Below are positions 52,905 through 63,647 of a DNA stretch of 64,000 bases, piece by piece. This DNA comes from Sepioteuthis lessoniana. Its lineage: Eukaryota > Mollusca > Cephalopoda > Myopsida > Loliginidae. The notes below the pieces were generated by a model. It worked only from the letters and a program-made list of their open reading frames with translations, was not told where the DNA came from and searched no databases. Numbering within the stretch: the stretch's first letter is position 1; every line of letters starts with the position of its first letter. The stretch lies in assembly GCA_963585895.1 (NCBI GenBank), contig OY757924.1, positions 56,616,824 through 56,680,823 on the forward strand. Direction: 5' to 3'. The position numbers and the translations under genes are program-made.

Positions 52905-53205
52905 ATATCCTTTATTACCATTACTATTTGGTCCACTTTGACCAGGAGTGGTCGCACCTGTTTGGGTCCAATCAATAAGTCAAATAGAACTGTTTAATCT
53001 TCTACTTAGGATTATTATTATTATTATTGTTATTATAATTATTATTTATTTGAAACCATACAGCTGTGTGCGAGTTATGTATATTACATATAAATACTTG
53101 ATGAATACAATTACTTATATTAAATAGAAATACTTGAGACCATTTAACTGTGTGCAAACAAATGATCTCGTCGAACAATTCGTTTAAAAATAAATTCACC
53201 TGCAA
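52905..53205 (+). mobile_element. Element D fragments
   Basis: GACCAGGAGTGGTCGCACCT, AATCAATAAGTCAAATAGAAC and later GAGACCATTTAACTGTGTGC phrases from D. A TTA-rich tract (53010-53050) lies between. No tail. Confidence 0.65.
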
Positions 53206-53211
53206 ACTATT

Positions 53212-53420
53212 CACCTATTGGCATAATAGTTTGAGTGTTCTCTTATGGCTCAGGAGACTGGGGTTTAATCCCAAGTCGAGTCATACCAAAGACTCCAAAA
53301 AGGTTCTTGATGCCTCCTTGCTTAACACAGCCTTGCCCGCCCCTAAACCAAAGGTGCAATAGCTATTGAAAAGGGAGCCTTTGGGTCGCCCTCGACAACG
53401 GTCGGCCAACTTATTTACTA
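53212..53420 (+). mobile_element. SINE-B with deletions
   Basis: CACCTATTGGCATAATAG head, B box GGTTTAATCCC, CGGCCAACTTATTTACTAG end. The middle is shortened. Confidence 0.85.
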
Positions 53421-54000
53421 GTATATGTATATATATACTATATACTATATACATACTATATATATATGCTATTGCTACATAAATACCTTAAAAATTCCAT
53501 TAGCCAACGTGGACGACACTATATATATACATATATATATATATATGAACAGGATTTGTGCTTAAATAACCCACAGTGGCCGATATGCCTCAACTAATCA
53601 ACATCATGATACAACAAAACTGAATAATCCATTGATAGTTTTACATAGAATATTTGAATTGACCCACATGTGTAAATTAGTCCAAGTTTACTTGGACAGT
53701 GTATTGGGCAGTGGTTGTATGTAATTTGCATTTGAAGGAATCAGATAGATAAGAGGGTCGTTTAAAAAGTTTTAAGCTTCACACCAAATTTTTGATTAGT
53801 TGTTCACTTGCCACCTTTGTATTCGCCTCACCTGCAAAGAAATTAAGACATAAATCTGAAGAAGTTTTCTTTTAGCTTTATAATATGTTAACAGAACAGA
53901 AATGTTCAATTATGTCTCTTTTTCCCGTGTAAAGCTTAGAAATTTCTGAACCAACCTTGTGTGTGCATGTGTGTATGTATATATATATATATATATATAT

Positions 54001-54031
<31 letters not shown>

Positions 54032-54069
54032 GATACATACTTGGGTAGTAGTTTCAATTGACGCAAATT
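53421..54069. other. TA-rich spacer, short D tail, then unassigned
   Basis: TA-rich DNA at 53422-53470 and 53520-53547. A D-tail-like stretch (GAACAGGATTTGTGCTTAAA..CCGATATGCC) lies at 53547-53590. The rest is unassigned. (TA)n and (GA)n at 53978-54030. Confidence 0.5.
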
Positions 54070-54548
54070 TGGTCCAGGAATGCGTGTGTCAAGTCAAGGA
54101 ATGCATGTGTTTTTGAGTGTGTCGGTCTATTTCCATGAGTATGTGTGTGTGTGTGTGCATATGTATGTATGAGTGTGTATTTCTGAGTGCATTTGTCTAT
54201 GTGTCTGTTTGTCTGTTTCCATGAGTGTGTGAGTGTTTGCGCATGCGTGTGTATGTGTGTGTGGGTGTGTGCATTTGTCTGCATGCGTGTGTGTCTGTTT
54301 CCATTAGATTGCATGTGTGTGCATGTGTGTGTACCAATGTGTGTGTCTGCGTGCATTTGTCTGTGTGTCCGTGTGTCTGTTTCCATGTGTGTCTGTGTGT
54401 GTGTGTGTGCATGCGTGTGTGTGAATGTGTGTGTCTGCGTGCATTTGTTTGTGTATGTCTGTTTCCATGAGTGTGCGTGTGTGCATGCGTGTGTATGAGT
54501 GTGTGTCTGTGTGCATTTGTCCGTGTGTGTGTCTGTCTGTTTCCATGT

Positions 54549-54600
<52 letters not shown>

Positions 54601-54775
54601 ATGCGTGTGTACGAGTATGTGTGTCTGTGTACATTCGCTTGCATGTGTCTATTTCCATGGGTGTGTGTATGCATGTACATGCGTGTGTATGAGTGTGTGT
54701 GTCTGTGTGCATTTGCATGTATGAGCATGTGTGTGTGTATGCATATATTGTTTTGTGCGTGTGTATCTTATTTTC
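54070..54775 (+). repeat. GT-rich minisatellite, ~80-bp unit
   Basis: TCTRTTTCCATGAG recurs near 54130, 54209, 54297, 54381, 54461, 54539 and 54651, separated by GTGTGTGCATGCGTGTGTAT and GTGTGCATTTGTCTG phrases. That gives about seven or eight units of 78-112 bp. Alternating purine-pyrimidine DNA favours Z-DNA. Open frames of up to 224 codons on the minus strand (THTH-rich) and others on the plus strand (VCVC-rich) are repeat artefacts. Confidence 0.95.
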
Positions 54776-55199
54776 AAGAGCCATACGGCAGTTCTTCTGA
54801 GACTCTATGAAATATTTCCAGCCACTTATATAGTTTAAAAAGAAAAGCTTTTTCTTGTTTATGAACTAGGGAACGTAAATCCAAATAAAATGAATGTAAA
54901 AATTTTGAACGTTTTCAACTGAATCCTCAGTCATTTTTAAGAATAATACAACTTGTTTTTTATAGGATTTAAACAAAGTTAATTTTCATTGTCTCTCAAG
55001 TCATTCGAGGGAATGATGAGAACTGGCCTTTTTTCTACATAATGTTTTTTGTTCAATTCAAACAAAATTGGTATTAGCAGTAAGAGTGAACAATGGACAT
55101 CATACAACAGTTCTGAGGAAAAAGTAGAATGAACAAGGGAACGTAAATCCAAATAAAATGAATGTAAAAATCACCCCGAAAAAATTCGTTTTCTGTTTC
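54776..55199. other. Unassigned, with a 40-bp direct repeat and a weak Penelope-end motif
   Basis: GGGAACGTAAATCCAAATAA plus about 20 more shared bases occurs at 54869-54905 and 55138-55172, about 268 bp apart. After the first copy, GAACGTTTTCAACTGAATCC..TCAG (54908-54930) is the complement of a CTGAGGA..GAAAAC string, resembling the hammerhead-like motif at 15.0 kb with one core change. It may be the remains of a Penelope terminal repeat. Confidence 0.35.
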
Positions 55200-55800
55200 T
55201 GTGTGCTTTTTAAGCGAATAGTTTGTCGGTAAATTTATTTTTAAATGTGTTGTCTGAGCTTATTTGTTTGCATGCAGAGAAATGGCTTCAATTATTGCTA
55301 TTTAAAACGAATAATTCTATTTAATATTAATCATTTGTTTGTATCCAGTTAAATGGTTTCAGTTATTCCAATCTAACACAAATAATTCTATTTAATATTA
55401 ATCATTTGTTTGTACTTAGTTAAATGGTTTCAGTTATTGTTAACACTAATAATTTAAAATGGTTTCAAGTATTTTTTTATTTAACACTAATAAGTAAAGT
55501 AAAAGTTAGCGACCATAGTCGAGGGTGACCCGAAGGCTCCCTTTTCGATAGCTACTACACCAAGGTGTAGGGGAGGGCGCTACTCCATTTCCTGGATTGC
55601 TCCACTTTACCCTTGAACCGTACCTTATAATGCTGAGTGTTAAGCAAGGTGGTATCAAGTTCCATTTTTAAAGTCTTTGGTATGACTCGACCTGGGATTG
55701 AACCCTGGTCTCCCGGGCCATTGGCGAACACACTAACCGCTGGGCGTACACAGGGAAATGGTTTCAGTTATTGCTATTTAACATTAGTAATTTTATATAT
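55200..55800 (-). mobile_element. Element D body, interrupted by SINE-B
   Basis: AGCGAATAGTTTGTCGGTAA and repeated TCATTTGTTTGTA..GTTAAATGGTTTCAG phrases, split by SINE-B at 55491-55745 and resuming ACACAGGGAAATGGTTTCAG. The tail and 5' block are absent. Confidence 0.75.
55491..55745 (-). mobile_element. SINE-B, full length, inserted in Element D
   Basis: AAGTAAAAGTTAGCGACC through CTACACCAAGGTGTAGGGGA to the head complement CACTAACCGCTGGGCG. Confidence 0.92.
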
Positions 55801-55949
55801 GAAGAATTTTGTTTTAACAATTTCATTTGTCTTCTTCGTTTTAATAGTATATCCCTCTTTACGAACAATTTGCACACAGCCGTATAATTTCAACAAATTA
55901 ATAATATTAATCCTTAGTAAATGATACTACAGTATCAGAATTGTTTTCT

Positions 55950-56110
55950 TTTTAGTTTAGTTTGGTTGTGTTTTATGACATATCAACCCTTGTGGATTAT
56001 TTAATGCCAAATCCTGTTTATATATACATAAACATATACATATATAATGCTTAGTAAATGATTAAATATATCTATTCGACCCGTAGGTGTGACCCTAACA
56101 GGTACTTCCA
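55950..56110 (-). mobile_element. Element D, tail and first block only
   Basis: Tail TTTTATGACATATCAACCC, TA-rich sequence, then the GACCCTAACAGGTACTTCC block. It is cut by the next D copy. Confidence 0.75.
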
Positions 56111-56111
56111 A

Positions 56112-56575
56112 TACGGGTCAGTTTAGTTTGTTTGGTTAGGTTTTATGGCATATCAACCACTGTAGGTTATTTAATGCCAAATCTTGTTTATATATACATA
56201 TCAAAAATATATATGATTCATAAACACACTTTGTAGATAACATTCTTAAACGAGTCTGAGCTCTTTGCACAGAGTTAAATGGTTTCAAGTAGTGCTATAT
56301 AACAGACACGATTTAACATCAGTCATTTGTTTGCACACAGTTTGTTCTATTTGACCCATAGATAGAACCCTATCAGGTGCTACCATCCCGGCTCAGAGTC
56401 GACCTGGGAGTTATGGCAATGAAGGGATACTTCGCATTCCCCAAAGCTCGATGACTAGAACCTCGCCATCAGATTGTTTAATGTCATATCCAGGACACTC
56501 GTTAGTTTGGGGGTCTTACCCCTCTGCAGAGATGCAGTTGGTGTAATCTATTGCCCTAGCCGACTGGACTGAATA
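56112..56575 (-). mobile_element. Element D, nearly complete
   Basis: Tail GGTTTTATGGCATATCAACC, body, GATAGAACCCTATCAGGTGC block, 5' end TTGCCCTAGCCGACTGGAC. Confidence 0.88.
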
Positions 56576-56577
56576 CA

Positions 56578-56735
56578 GATCAGAGTCGAACTGGGAGTTA
56601 TGGCAGTGAAGGGGTACTCCACACTCCCTACAGCTCCTGTATTGAATCTTTACCATCATATGCACTTTAGTGTCGTAACCAGGTCGCTTCGTTGGAAGCG
56701 GGGACTTACGTCTCTGCAGAGGTGCAGTCGGAGTA
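56578..56735 (-). mobile_element. Element D, repeated 5' part
   Basis: CAGAGTCGAACTGGGAGTTA to GGTGCAGTCGGAGTATTCTA repeats the 5' half of the previous copy (GTCGACCTGGGAGTTATGG). It is probably a local duplication or a third truncated D. Confidence 0.75.
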
Positions 56736-57408
56736 TTCTACGAGTCACACCCAATATGTGTTGGAGCAGTTGGGTAAATACATAAATATATACAAAACTT
56801 ATTTTGAACGACAGACTTGACACAGATTAATTTATTTGGAGATACGCAGGATTTAAATAATTTGTACTAATCGAAATAGCACAGAAAAATGTTAGACTGT
56901 GTTATCTAAGACTCCTCGCATAAATAACCATCCAATCAATGTAATCACGAATAAAGATTCGAGATGGATCTCATGTCTATTACAACCCAAAGGTGGTCAA
57001 AGAGACCTATGCATAAGAGGCAAGCTTGCACCCATTGGTTGCTGAAGAACATATAGCAGCCAAGAAGAAGCTCTCTTCTTTTCTTTGAATCTTGCTTAAT
57101 TGTTTGCTTCGGGTTTCTCAACCGGTTGACTGTGGCCCATTAACACTATTTGACTCCACAGTTGATAAGGATCCTTTTTCAGGAGTATCTCTTCAGACGG
57201 AGGTCTCCTCTATTTCACCGACCAGAAACTAGTTCACCCAAGAGGAGAAACTTTGAAAGACAATAATCTTCTTTTGGGTAATTGAAAAGAAACTTCCTAT
57301 CTTTAAATTATAATGATTTATTGCTTATCTATAATTTTTACAAGAAATAAATTATAAGTATTTTTAAATTGGAAGTTACTTTTCAATCAGCTTGTATACA
57401 TATATTTA
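56736..57408. other. Unassigned, with a possible hAT remnant
   Basis: GGGTTTCTCAACCGGTTGAC..TGGCCCA at 57112-57143 resembles a hAT terminal region. No partner end was found. Nothing else recognised. Confidence 0.4.
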
Positions 57409-57683
57409 CAAATCCTTCCGCGTGAGCTGTATACGTCACAAGGTCATGTTTTAAGCGGAGTTTGATTCAGAGTTTTTATTCTCCTAGACTGGTTGCCATA
57501 CCAAGGTTAAAGAGCCCAGTTTGCTCCACTGTTTAGCCATAGCTGGAGCGGGGAACTGTTGGATGCAGAACTTTCCCAAAGATATTAGCACTATGCGAAA
57601 TGCACATAGACTCGTCCAGGATTTAAACTCAGGTCACTGTGTCCATTTCCTGTGGTGATAACAATTGAACCACAAGTGCTTCA
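57409..57683 (-). mobile_element. SINE-C, full length, diverged
   Basis: CATATATTTACAAATCCTTCC to the head complement AACCACAAGTGCTTC. Confidence 0.88.
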
Positions 57684-57870
57684 ATAATCTTCTACATGTT
57701 CTCAATATATCATACTTCGGTATTTTTAGGTACAAGTTTACATCGATATCACCTCTCATTTTCGTGTGGGAGGTGTCCCTAACAGCATCGTCTCATTAGA
57801 TTCCTTGAGATCAGTGGCTAATATCACATGCACTTTTTTTTTAATAAAAAAGAAAGAACCGGTATTTTGG

Positions 57871-58113
57871 TTCGCTTTCTTTATTTGATGGGATATCAAC
57901 CTTCGTTGGTTTTTTAATACCAATCCCATCCTTGTTGTAGGACAGTAGTGGTATAATACAAGCCATAGCTGTTGGAATAAGGAGGTTCATACCTTCCCAA
58001 AGATTGTCGTCCGAAAGTAAACGTAATAGCCGGACTGGATTTTGAACTCGCTATGATATCACAGACCAGGACGTTAGCCACTATATCATTACGCCACGGA
58101 GTCTCCGCCAACT
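57871..58113 (-). mobile_element. SINE-A, full length
   Basis: TTCGCTTTCTTTATTTGATG tail side to the head complement CATTACGCCACGGAGTCTCC. The duplication GGTATTTTGG lies at 57861-57870 and 58114-58123, with further similarity on its left. Confidence 0.95.
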
Positions 58114-58123
58114 GGTATTTTGG

Positions 58124-58624
58124 AGACAGCATTGCATGTGAGAAAATAACTTCATAAAGCGAGCGCGTCTCGAAAATTAATCTTTCTATATGTCATTTGT
58201 GTGACATTATATCTAGATATAAGATTTTGTTAAAGACCTTTCAGTCATTAAAAAAAAAAGAAAAAAAAAAAGGAAAGTTAGAAGTCGTAAGTTACACTGA
58301 AAACAGATCTTCGTTTCGTTAATATATTTCAAACAAAATTCTACACAATCTCATAAAAAAAGGGTAGAAACGGTGATACTTCAGACGACCTTCAATCTTG
58401 CCTTAATTTCAAATTATTGATTCAGAATTCATCTGCGTTTAAACTGAAGCCGTAAATAGATTAAGAAAATGAAATTTCTTTCACTCTTTTATTTCCCTTT
58501 TGTCCACCTTTCTTTCTCTTTCACACACACGCGCACGCACATTCTTCAGCCAACTCTTTAAGTGATACAGTTAACATTGATCTATTCTTAAACCAAGAAA
58601 AAGTTTTGAATACAGACTTTTTAT
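58124..58624. other. Unassigned, A-rich in part
   Basis: A-rich tract 58250-58273. No gene recognised. Confidence 0.5.
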
Positions 58625-58722
58625 TAGTCCAAAACTGAACGTAATAGCACGACAGGAGTTCGAACTCGCTAACTATAATGTCACAGTCTTGCTCAATAGT
58701 CACTACTCGACAGAGACTTTCC
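58625..58722 (-). mobile_element. SINE-A, head part only
   Basis: CGTAATAGCACGACAGGAGT plus the B-box complement GTTCGAACTCGC, to GACAGAGACTTTCC. Confidence 0.8.
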
Positions 58723-58849
58723 TTCGCGGCATTGTGTCTGGTGAGCTGTATACTGCATTATTTAACTGAATAAAGTCAGTTATTCATTTATTTATTTGAT
58801 CTGCTATTATTTTATATAACTATAGCAATTGTTTTATTATAAATTATTT

Positions 58850-59065
58850 GGGTTTGGTTTCTTTGTTTACAGGCATATCAAATTTTGTGGGTTATTTAAT
58901 ACCAAACCCATCTAGGAGGTACAATTTAACCCATAGACTGAGGGATAAGGGGGTTCATGCTTTTCCTTAGGGTTTTATTCCGAAAGTGAACATAGTAACG
59001 TCACTGAAGTTTGAACTCACTACGATGTCAAGCACATCAACTACTGAGCCACGGGGACTCCTCCA
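58850..59065 (-). mobile_element. SINE-A, full length
   Basis: GGGTTTGGTTTCTTTGTTTA tail side to the head complement GAGCCACGGGGACTCC. Confidence 0.9.
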
Positions 59066-59265
59066 CCCACAATTGTCGGGGATTCATGATGTCTTCACAA
59101 GGACACTTTATCATTAACATTATCAACAGCATAACCGTTATCATAATAAGGGACATAATCTTTCTTCTCTTCGGAGGGGGTTCTTCATTATTTCAATAAC
59201 CATCGTCGGAATTATCGTGGAGGGCATTATTCTGGGGATTGTCATGGGATTCGTACATGAAATGT

Positions 59266-59777
59266 TGTAATATAATGGCCGAAGGATTTCGTTTTATATA
59301 TCTTGCCTTTGGGTTTAGTTAGGCTGAGAACCTTTCGGCTCTGCATAGGTTAGTTAGGTGCAAACATGAGCGCAGGTGTTCACGCGCACGCGCAGAGCGG
59401 ACGTGTCATTCAGAGATGTCACAATAAGAATTCAAGATAGTGGATGTGACCAGGGACGTGGGAGACGTCACGCACCGGAAGCGTGGGCTGAGATTTGAAA
59501 AGTCAGTTAGTTGAGATTGAGACCTGGGCGAGGCGAGACGAATTTGTGCGCTACGGGTGCCGCACGTGATGGTGGGGGCAGATGGAAAAGCCAGCATAGA
59601 AAGATAGTATCTCTCTCCTTATGTCAAAAAACCTTTGAACTCAAAGGTAATAAAAAGTTTCGTACCTGAACTAAGAAGTCGTAAGTGTTTTTCGTGTTTC
59701 GGGATTCCTATGTTCTATACATATGAATTATGAACATTATATGTACATTTCACATATTCATATCTGGCTATGTAACA
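59266..59777 (+). mobile_element. Solo LTR, second copy of LTR-1
   Basis: TGTAATATAATGGCCGAAGG to GGCTATGTAACA, 512 bp, clearly homologous throughout to 45270-45803 with small deletions (for example near 59500-59540). TATA-like TTTTATATATC and a GGTAATAAAAAG polyadenylation signal are kept. Flanks ATGT and AAGT form an imperfect 4-bp duplication. No internal coding region adjoins it. Confidence 0.85.
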
Positions 59778-60154
59778 AAGTGAGCGTTATCAAAAAGATT
59801 AATCTTTCCAAATTTCTTTCGAGTGACACCATGACTAGATTCAAGACTCTAGTAAGATGCTTCAGCTGTCAAAATAAGGAAAGGTTAAAAAAAAAAAAAA
59901 AAAAAAAAAACCAATACAGGCTGCGATAGATAAATAGTCGACATTTAAAATGAATTAATTTTGCTCATGTTCTGTATTTGTTTCAGGTTTTGTCTACTGT
60001 GCAGAGTAGAGTCAGTTGAGCACTGTTTGTGAGAAAAGCAACACCATGAAGCAATTCAGTCGTCCAGAAATTTTGAAACGGCACTCACGGCAGAGCCCCA
60101 GAACGAATATTTTGGAGTGTTTGGGTGTGAATCTGAGGACATTCATATTCTTAT
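59778..60154. other. Unassigned, with A homopolymer
   Basis: A run at 59887-59910. A plus-strand open frame from 60016 runs into the mariner fragment but has no clear domain before 60155. Confidence 0.45.
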
Positions 60155-60640
60155 CAATGAAAACCAAATACCTTGTTCATTTCATGGTGTTTGGGGTAGT
60201 CACTGGTGATGGTGACGTCATACCTCTATTCATCTTCCTATCCTTCATGGCCTCAGACTCAACACTGAGGCCTACATCAAGTGCTTAACGAAGGTAGTTC
60301 TGCCTTGGATTAAGAGGATAGCTGTTGGAAGTCCCTATGTCTGCCAACAGGACTCTCTACCATGCCACAAATGCAAGAGAACCCAGTGTTTGTTGTCAGA
60401 ACATTTCTGTGACCACATCACCCCTAGCGTCTGGCCGCCTAACTCCATATATTACAATTCTCTAGATTATCATGTGTGGGTGTGGTTGAGCGAGAGACCA
60501 ACAAAACCCCGTGCAAGATGAAAGATGAAATGAAGGCAAAGATAACGGCTGTATTTGCTAATCTAAATAAGGAGATTCCGAAGTCATCTTGTGGTTGTGG
60601 TTGAAGTCAATAGTGACTTCTATGAATAGATTTAATCAAT
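60155..60640 (+). mobile_element. Mariner transposase fragment 3 (catalytic part)
   Basis: Decayed C-terminal catalytic half of a mariner transposase. Plus-strand frames give MVFGVVTGDGDVIPL, then after a shift LRLNTEAYIKCLTKVVLPW, YVCQQDSLPCH (second catalytic Asp retained; family usually QQDSAPCH), FCDHITPSVWPPNS, LDYHVWV, and after another shift VERETNKTPCKMKDEMKAK. The last catalytic Asp, in the NSPD..PLDY region, is altered to NSIYYNSLDY. The first Asp, in the SDE motif upstream, is not found. Dead and truncated. Confidence 0.9.
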
Positions 60641-62701
60641 AGTATTTCAAGATATTTTCGCGTAATTTTGGTTAATATACCAGTAAGGTATCAGTGTAAT
60701 TTTCATTTTTGTACAATTTAGACAACGGTTTACCCATTGCACTCTGTAGAACATCTTTTAATTCATATGTTTACAAATAATCCAAATTCCTGATATAACG
60801 AAGACATCTGTTTGTTTGAACTGATAATCCAGTCTCTGCTGTAAATATTTCTGTTGGTCAGTTTAATGTTTAATCAGTTCTGACTGTTGCAAACTATAAA
60901 AAGAAAACCTTTAAAGAGGAAAGAATATGTAGCGGCGATAATGATACCGACGAGTGGAGATAGTCTTTATACGAATGTAGAAGTCTTATGGTACCATGAC
61001 TCGCGCTGACCAGAAAAGAGTGAAAAATAAAACCATGGAGACAAGACGTGTTTGAGATAAAAGGGAAGACCTTATTTTCGTTTATTTTCGGTTGATGTAC
61101 AGAAGATGTCGTTCGTTCGTTCGATCTGGAATATGTCACTATCCAGAGTTGTGGTTGAGAAGGAGCACGTGAGAAATCCCCATGGGAGGATCTATTGCAT
61201 ATATGTGTAGCTGAGAAAGGCCACGTGAGCAAAGTCCACGTGTAAGGTTTATAGGATATCGCAGTTAGCTGTTAATGCAGTTAGTCACGTAATGTAGTTG
61301 GGTAGACTTTGTCTACTATATCGTTCTGGTATTTCTGGTGGTTCACTTCTTTGTAATTTTTGCTGCTACTGCTGTTGCTGCTCCCGCTGTGGTCAGTCGG
61401 CACTTCGTTGAGATTGCTGGTGGCCTGTTGTGCAATCTTCGTCACGGATGCTTGAGCCGCTTACTGGATGTGTTCCTTCTCTGTTGCTGAGGTACTTTCA
61501 GCAGTTGGATGAATTTAACCTTTCTTATAGACCGCACAAGAGGCTCAGATAACTTTGCTGAGAGTTACATTAATCAGTTTCTGATTAGTCGAAAAGTACT
61601 TTTTATGACCCTTTATTTTTCTCTCGCGTCTGTTCCGGAAGTTGGTGAGTGGATCCGGTTGAATTTTGATCCGTCTTTATCATATTGACATTAAGAGGTT
61701 GTCGAGGAGTACATTTTACCGGCAGGTTTTTGTGAAGATTTTTTTATTCTGTAGAAGTGATACTGAAGAAGGGACAGTTGTTAAAACAATGGCAATGCCC
61801 AGACTCCAAGCATCTTTGCTCAGGAGCACCAAAAATAACAAAACAGGTGAATTTATTACAAATCTATTCAGGCTATATACATGACGTTTCTATTTATTTC
61901 TTATATTAAAACCTTTTAAAGCCAAAAAAATTGTGTAAAATTTAGTTTTTTACTCAGTAAAGGTCTTACTAAAATGCAATGTATCGTGGAAGTGCTGAAA
62001 ATTTCTCAGGTCCAACCAAGGGATTTACTTTTTTTAAATTGATTTTTCTTTAAAAGCTAAAGAAAGTTGAAAACCGATAGGCCAAGTGAAATAAACAGCT
62101 GAAGGAAATATGGAATATATTAAACGTTTCATGGCTCTAGGTCATTCACTTTTTAGAATTTACGAAACTTTACTGAATCTAGCACACCAACTTCAGATTG
62201 CTTACAACGCTTACTGTCCCTGACTGTTTACCAATATGAGAATTGAAAGAAGAATCAAAGAGAATCTAATTGAATCTTTCAAAATAATTAATGAGATGTC
62301 TAATTACGGTAGACATCTTTTTAATATTCCTTTAATATTCCTGGATATTTACTGTCAAGACAGATTTCAAAAACTACGTCTATTAATCAATTTGGTTTTG
62401 TTTTTTTTTGCTAACAGAGTAATATAGTTTTGAAACAAATTGTTTAATCAGATTAGAAAAACGGCATTAATCTAAAAGAAAAAAACACAAAATTAGACGA
62501 TAAGATTTTAGTAAGAAAAAGAATTTAAAATGTGTTTTTGGGAACTGTCGTGTGAATTACTTAACAGAATTTGATTTGTATATAGATATATAGTGAATAA
62601 GTTCTATGCAAGGAGTTTTTCTCAATATTGTAAAAATCGGAGATGCCCAAGAAAGCATAACAGACTTAATAAACAGATAAACGAATAATTAATAAAGGAC
62701 C
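60641..62701. other. Long unassigned region
   Basis: About 2 kb with few known repeats. Minus-strand open frame of 112 codons at 60894-61232, and a plus-strand frame of 72 codons at 61666-61884; neither matches a known domain. A (GCT)n-like stretch lies at 61360-61390. The part from 60928 may be an LTR end, described separately. This is where a diverged gene or undescribed element could hide. Confidence 0.5.
60928..61260 (-). mobile_element. Possible LTR end with E-box repeats
   Basis: On the minus strand the sequence ends ATTATCGCCGCTACA at 60928, a typical Gypsy-like LTR 3' end. Upstream on that strand are AAAATAAACGAAAATAAG and three CACGTG palindromes (61166-61171, 61222-61227, 61237-61242). 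The E-boxes lie in two related ~56-bp units with TGAGAARG..CACGTGAG. The other LTR end was not found. Confidence 0.3.
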
Positions 62702-62880
62702 ATTGAGTGAAAATCAGAGAAAGCGAAAAGAGCGACAAATACTTAGACCTTACTAGAAAACTAAAAAAAAAAAAAAGATGTGGAACATGAAGACGACGGT
62801 GATACCAATTGCAACTGGCGTACTTGGAACAACCCCATAGGCTTAGAAAGGAGGCTGGTGGAGTTGGAACCTCATCAAAA
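62702..62880 (+). mobile_element. LINE-K fragment
   Basis: AGAAAGCGAAAAGAGCGACA, CTTAGACCTTACTAGAAAAC, then MWNMKTTVIPIATGVLGTTP-type codons after an A run, then GLERRLVELEP. Truncated on both sides. Confidence 0.8.
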
Positions 62881-63039
62881 GGACAAACACCTGGGCTGTC
62901 ATTCTTGTTTGATACTCGGGACCATTCTTAATGTAAACGAGGGAAGAACTTCAACAAATGGACTAGAGAACAAGAAAATTCATGACGATGGATAAGATCT
63001 TAAATCCCAGAGATACATTCATACAGTGTCAAGAAAATC

Positions 63040-63333
63040 AGTACTTGTTAGCATTGAAGGTAGCGTCGATACAGCGGTCAGAATACTGAGAAAAGTCCTG
63101 GAGACTTGAGGAAATTTGTTGTCACTTAAACTCCAATGAAAAGCCACTAGCCAACGTTAGTGTGAAAAACTCTCAAGGAGTAAATAATGATAAAACTACA
63201 GCGTTATTAAGATCGGCCAGAATACTGAGAAGAGTCCAAGAAACTTGAGGAGACAAGTTGTCACTCAAACTCCAATGAAAAACCACCAGCAAATGTTAGT
63301 GCGAAAATCTCTCAAAGGAATCAAATAATAATA
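63040..63333 (+). mobile_element. Two LINE-K 3' ends in tandem
   Basis: The first is GTCAGAATACTGAGAAAAGT to CTCAAGGAGTAAATAATGAT (to ~63175). The second is TTATTAAGATCGGCCAGAAT to CTCAAAGGAATCAAATAATA (to ~63333). Each holds the family's last ~110-130 bp and ends in a short (TAA)n-like tail. Confidence 0.85.
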
Positions 63334-63375
63334 ACCGGGATTCGGTGATCTGTTTTTAGATCACCGAATCCCGGT
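63334..63375. repeat. Perfect 18-bp hairpin at a LINE-K 5' junction
   Basis: ACCGGGATTCGGTGATCT at 63334-63351 is the exact complement of 63358-63375, with loop GTTTTT. The right arm is LINE-K coding sequence (the DH..P segment). The left arm is an inverted copy at the truncation point. Confidence 0.95.
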
Positions 63376-63515
63376 CAAAAAACCAGGTCTCGTGATAATA
63401 AATAAAAAACAGAATTTGTCGTATAGTGAACTTTGCTGTCCCTGCGGACCACAGAAAAAAAATCAAAGAAAACAAAAAGATAGACAAGTACTTGGACCTT
63501 GCTAGAGAGTATGAT
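63352..63515 (+). mobile_element. LINE-K fragment following the hairpin
   Basis: Codons for FRSPNPGQKTRSRDNK-type and, in another frame, ITESRSKNQVS correspond to TDHLIPARRPDLV. They are followed by NFAVPADHRKK, KENKKIDKYLDLARE. It stops before the C-terminal end. Confidence 0.8.
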
Positions 63516-63647
63516 AATAACAAATGTAATGAGCAGGCTCGTCACGGCTAAACTTCAGTGATCTGGCTAGAACCGATGTTTTAAGTGTGACTTGACAATA
63601 AATCGAGTCATTCCTTTCTCAATCGGACCGAAAACTTTACGGTAGTG

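Noticed and set aside
54054-54784. Long His/Thr-rich minus-strand frames and Cys/Val-rich plus-strand frames
   Set aside because: Produced by the GT/CA minisatellite; several frames are open at once with no domain or codon signal.
45270-59777. The two LTRs as ends of one full-length 14.5-kb retrotransposon
   Set aside because: The sequence between them consists of SINEs, D, LINE-Y, mariner and satellite DNA with no gag-pol-like coding region, and the first LTR has its own 4-bp duplication on both sides.
60016-60080. Single C2H2-finger-like phrase (FSRPEILKRHSRQ)
   Set aside because: Only half a finger, without the Cys pair, and it runs into mariner sequence; probably chance.
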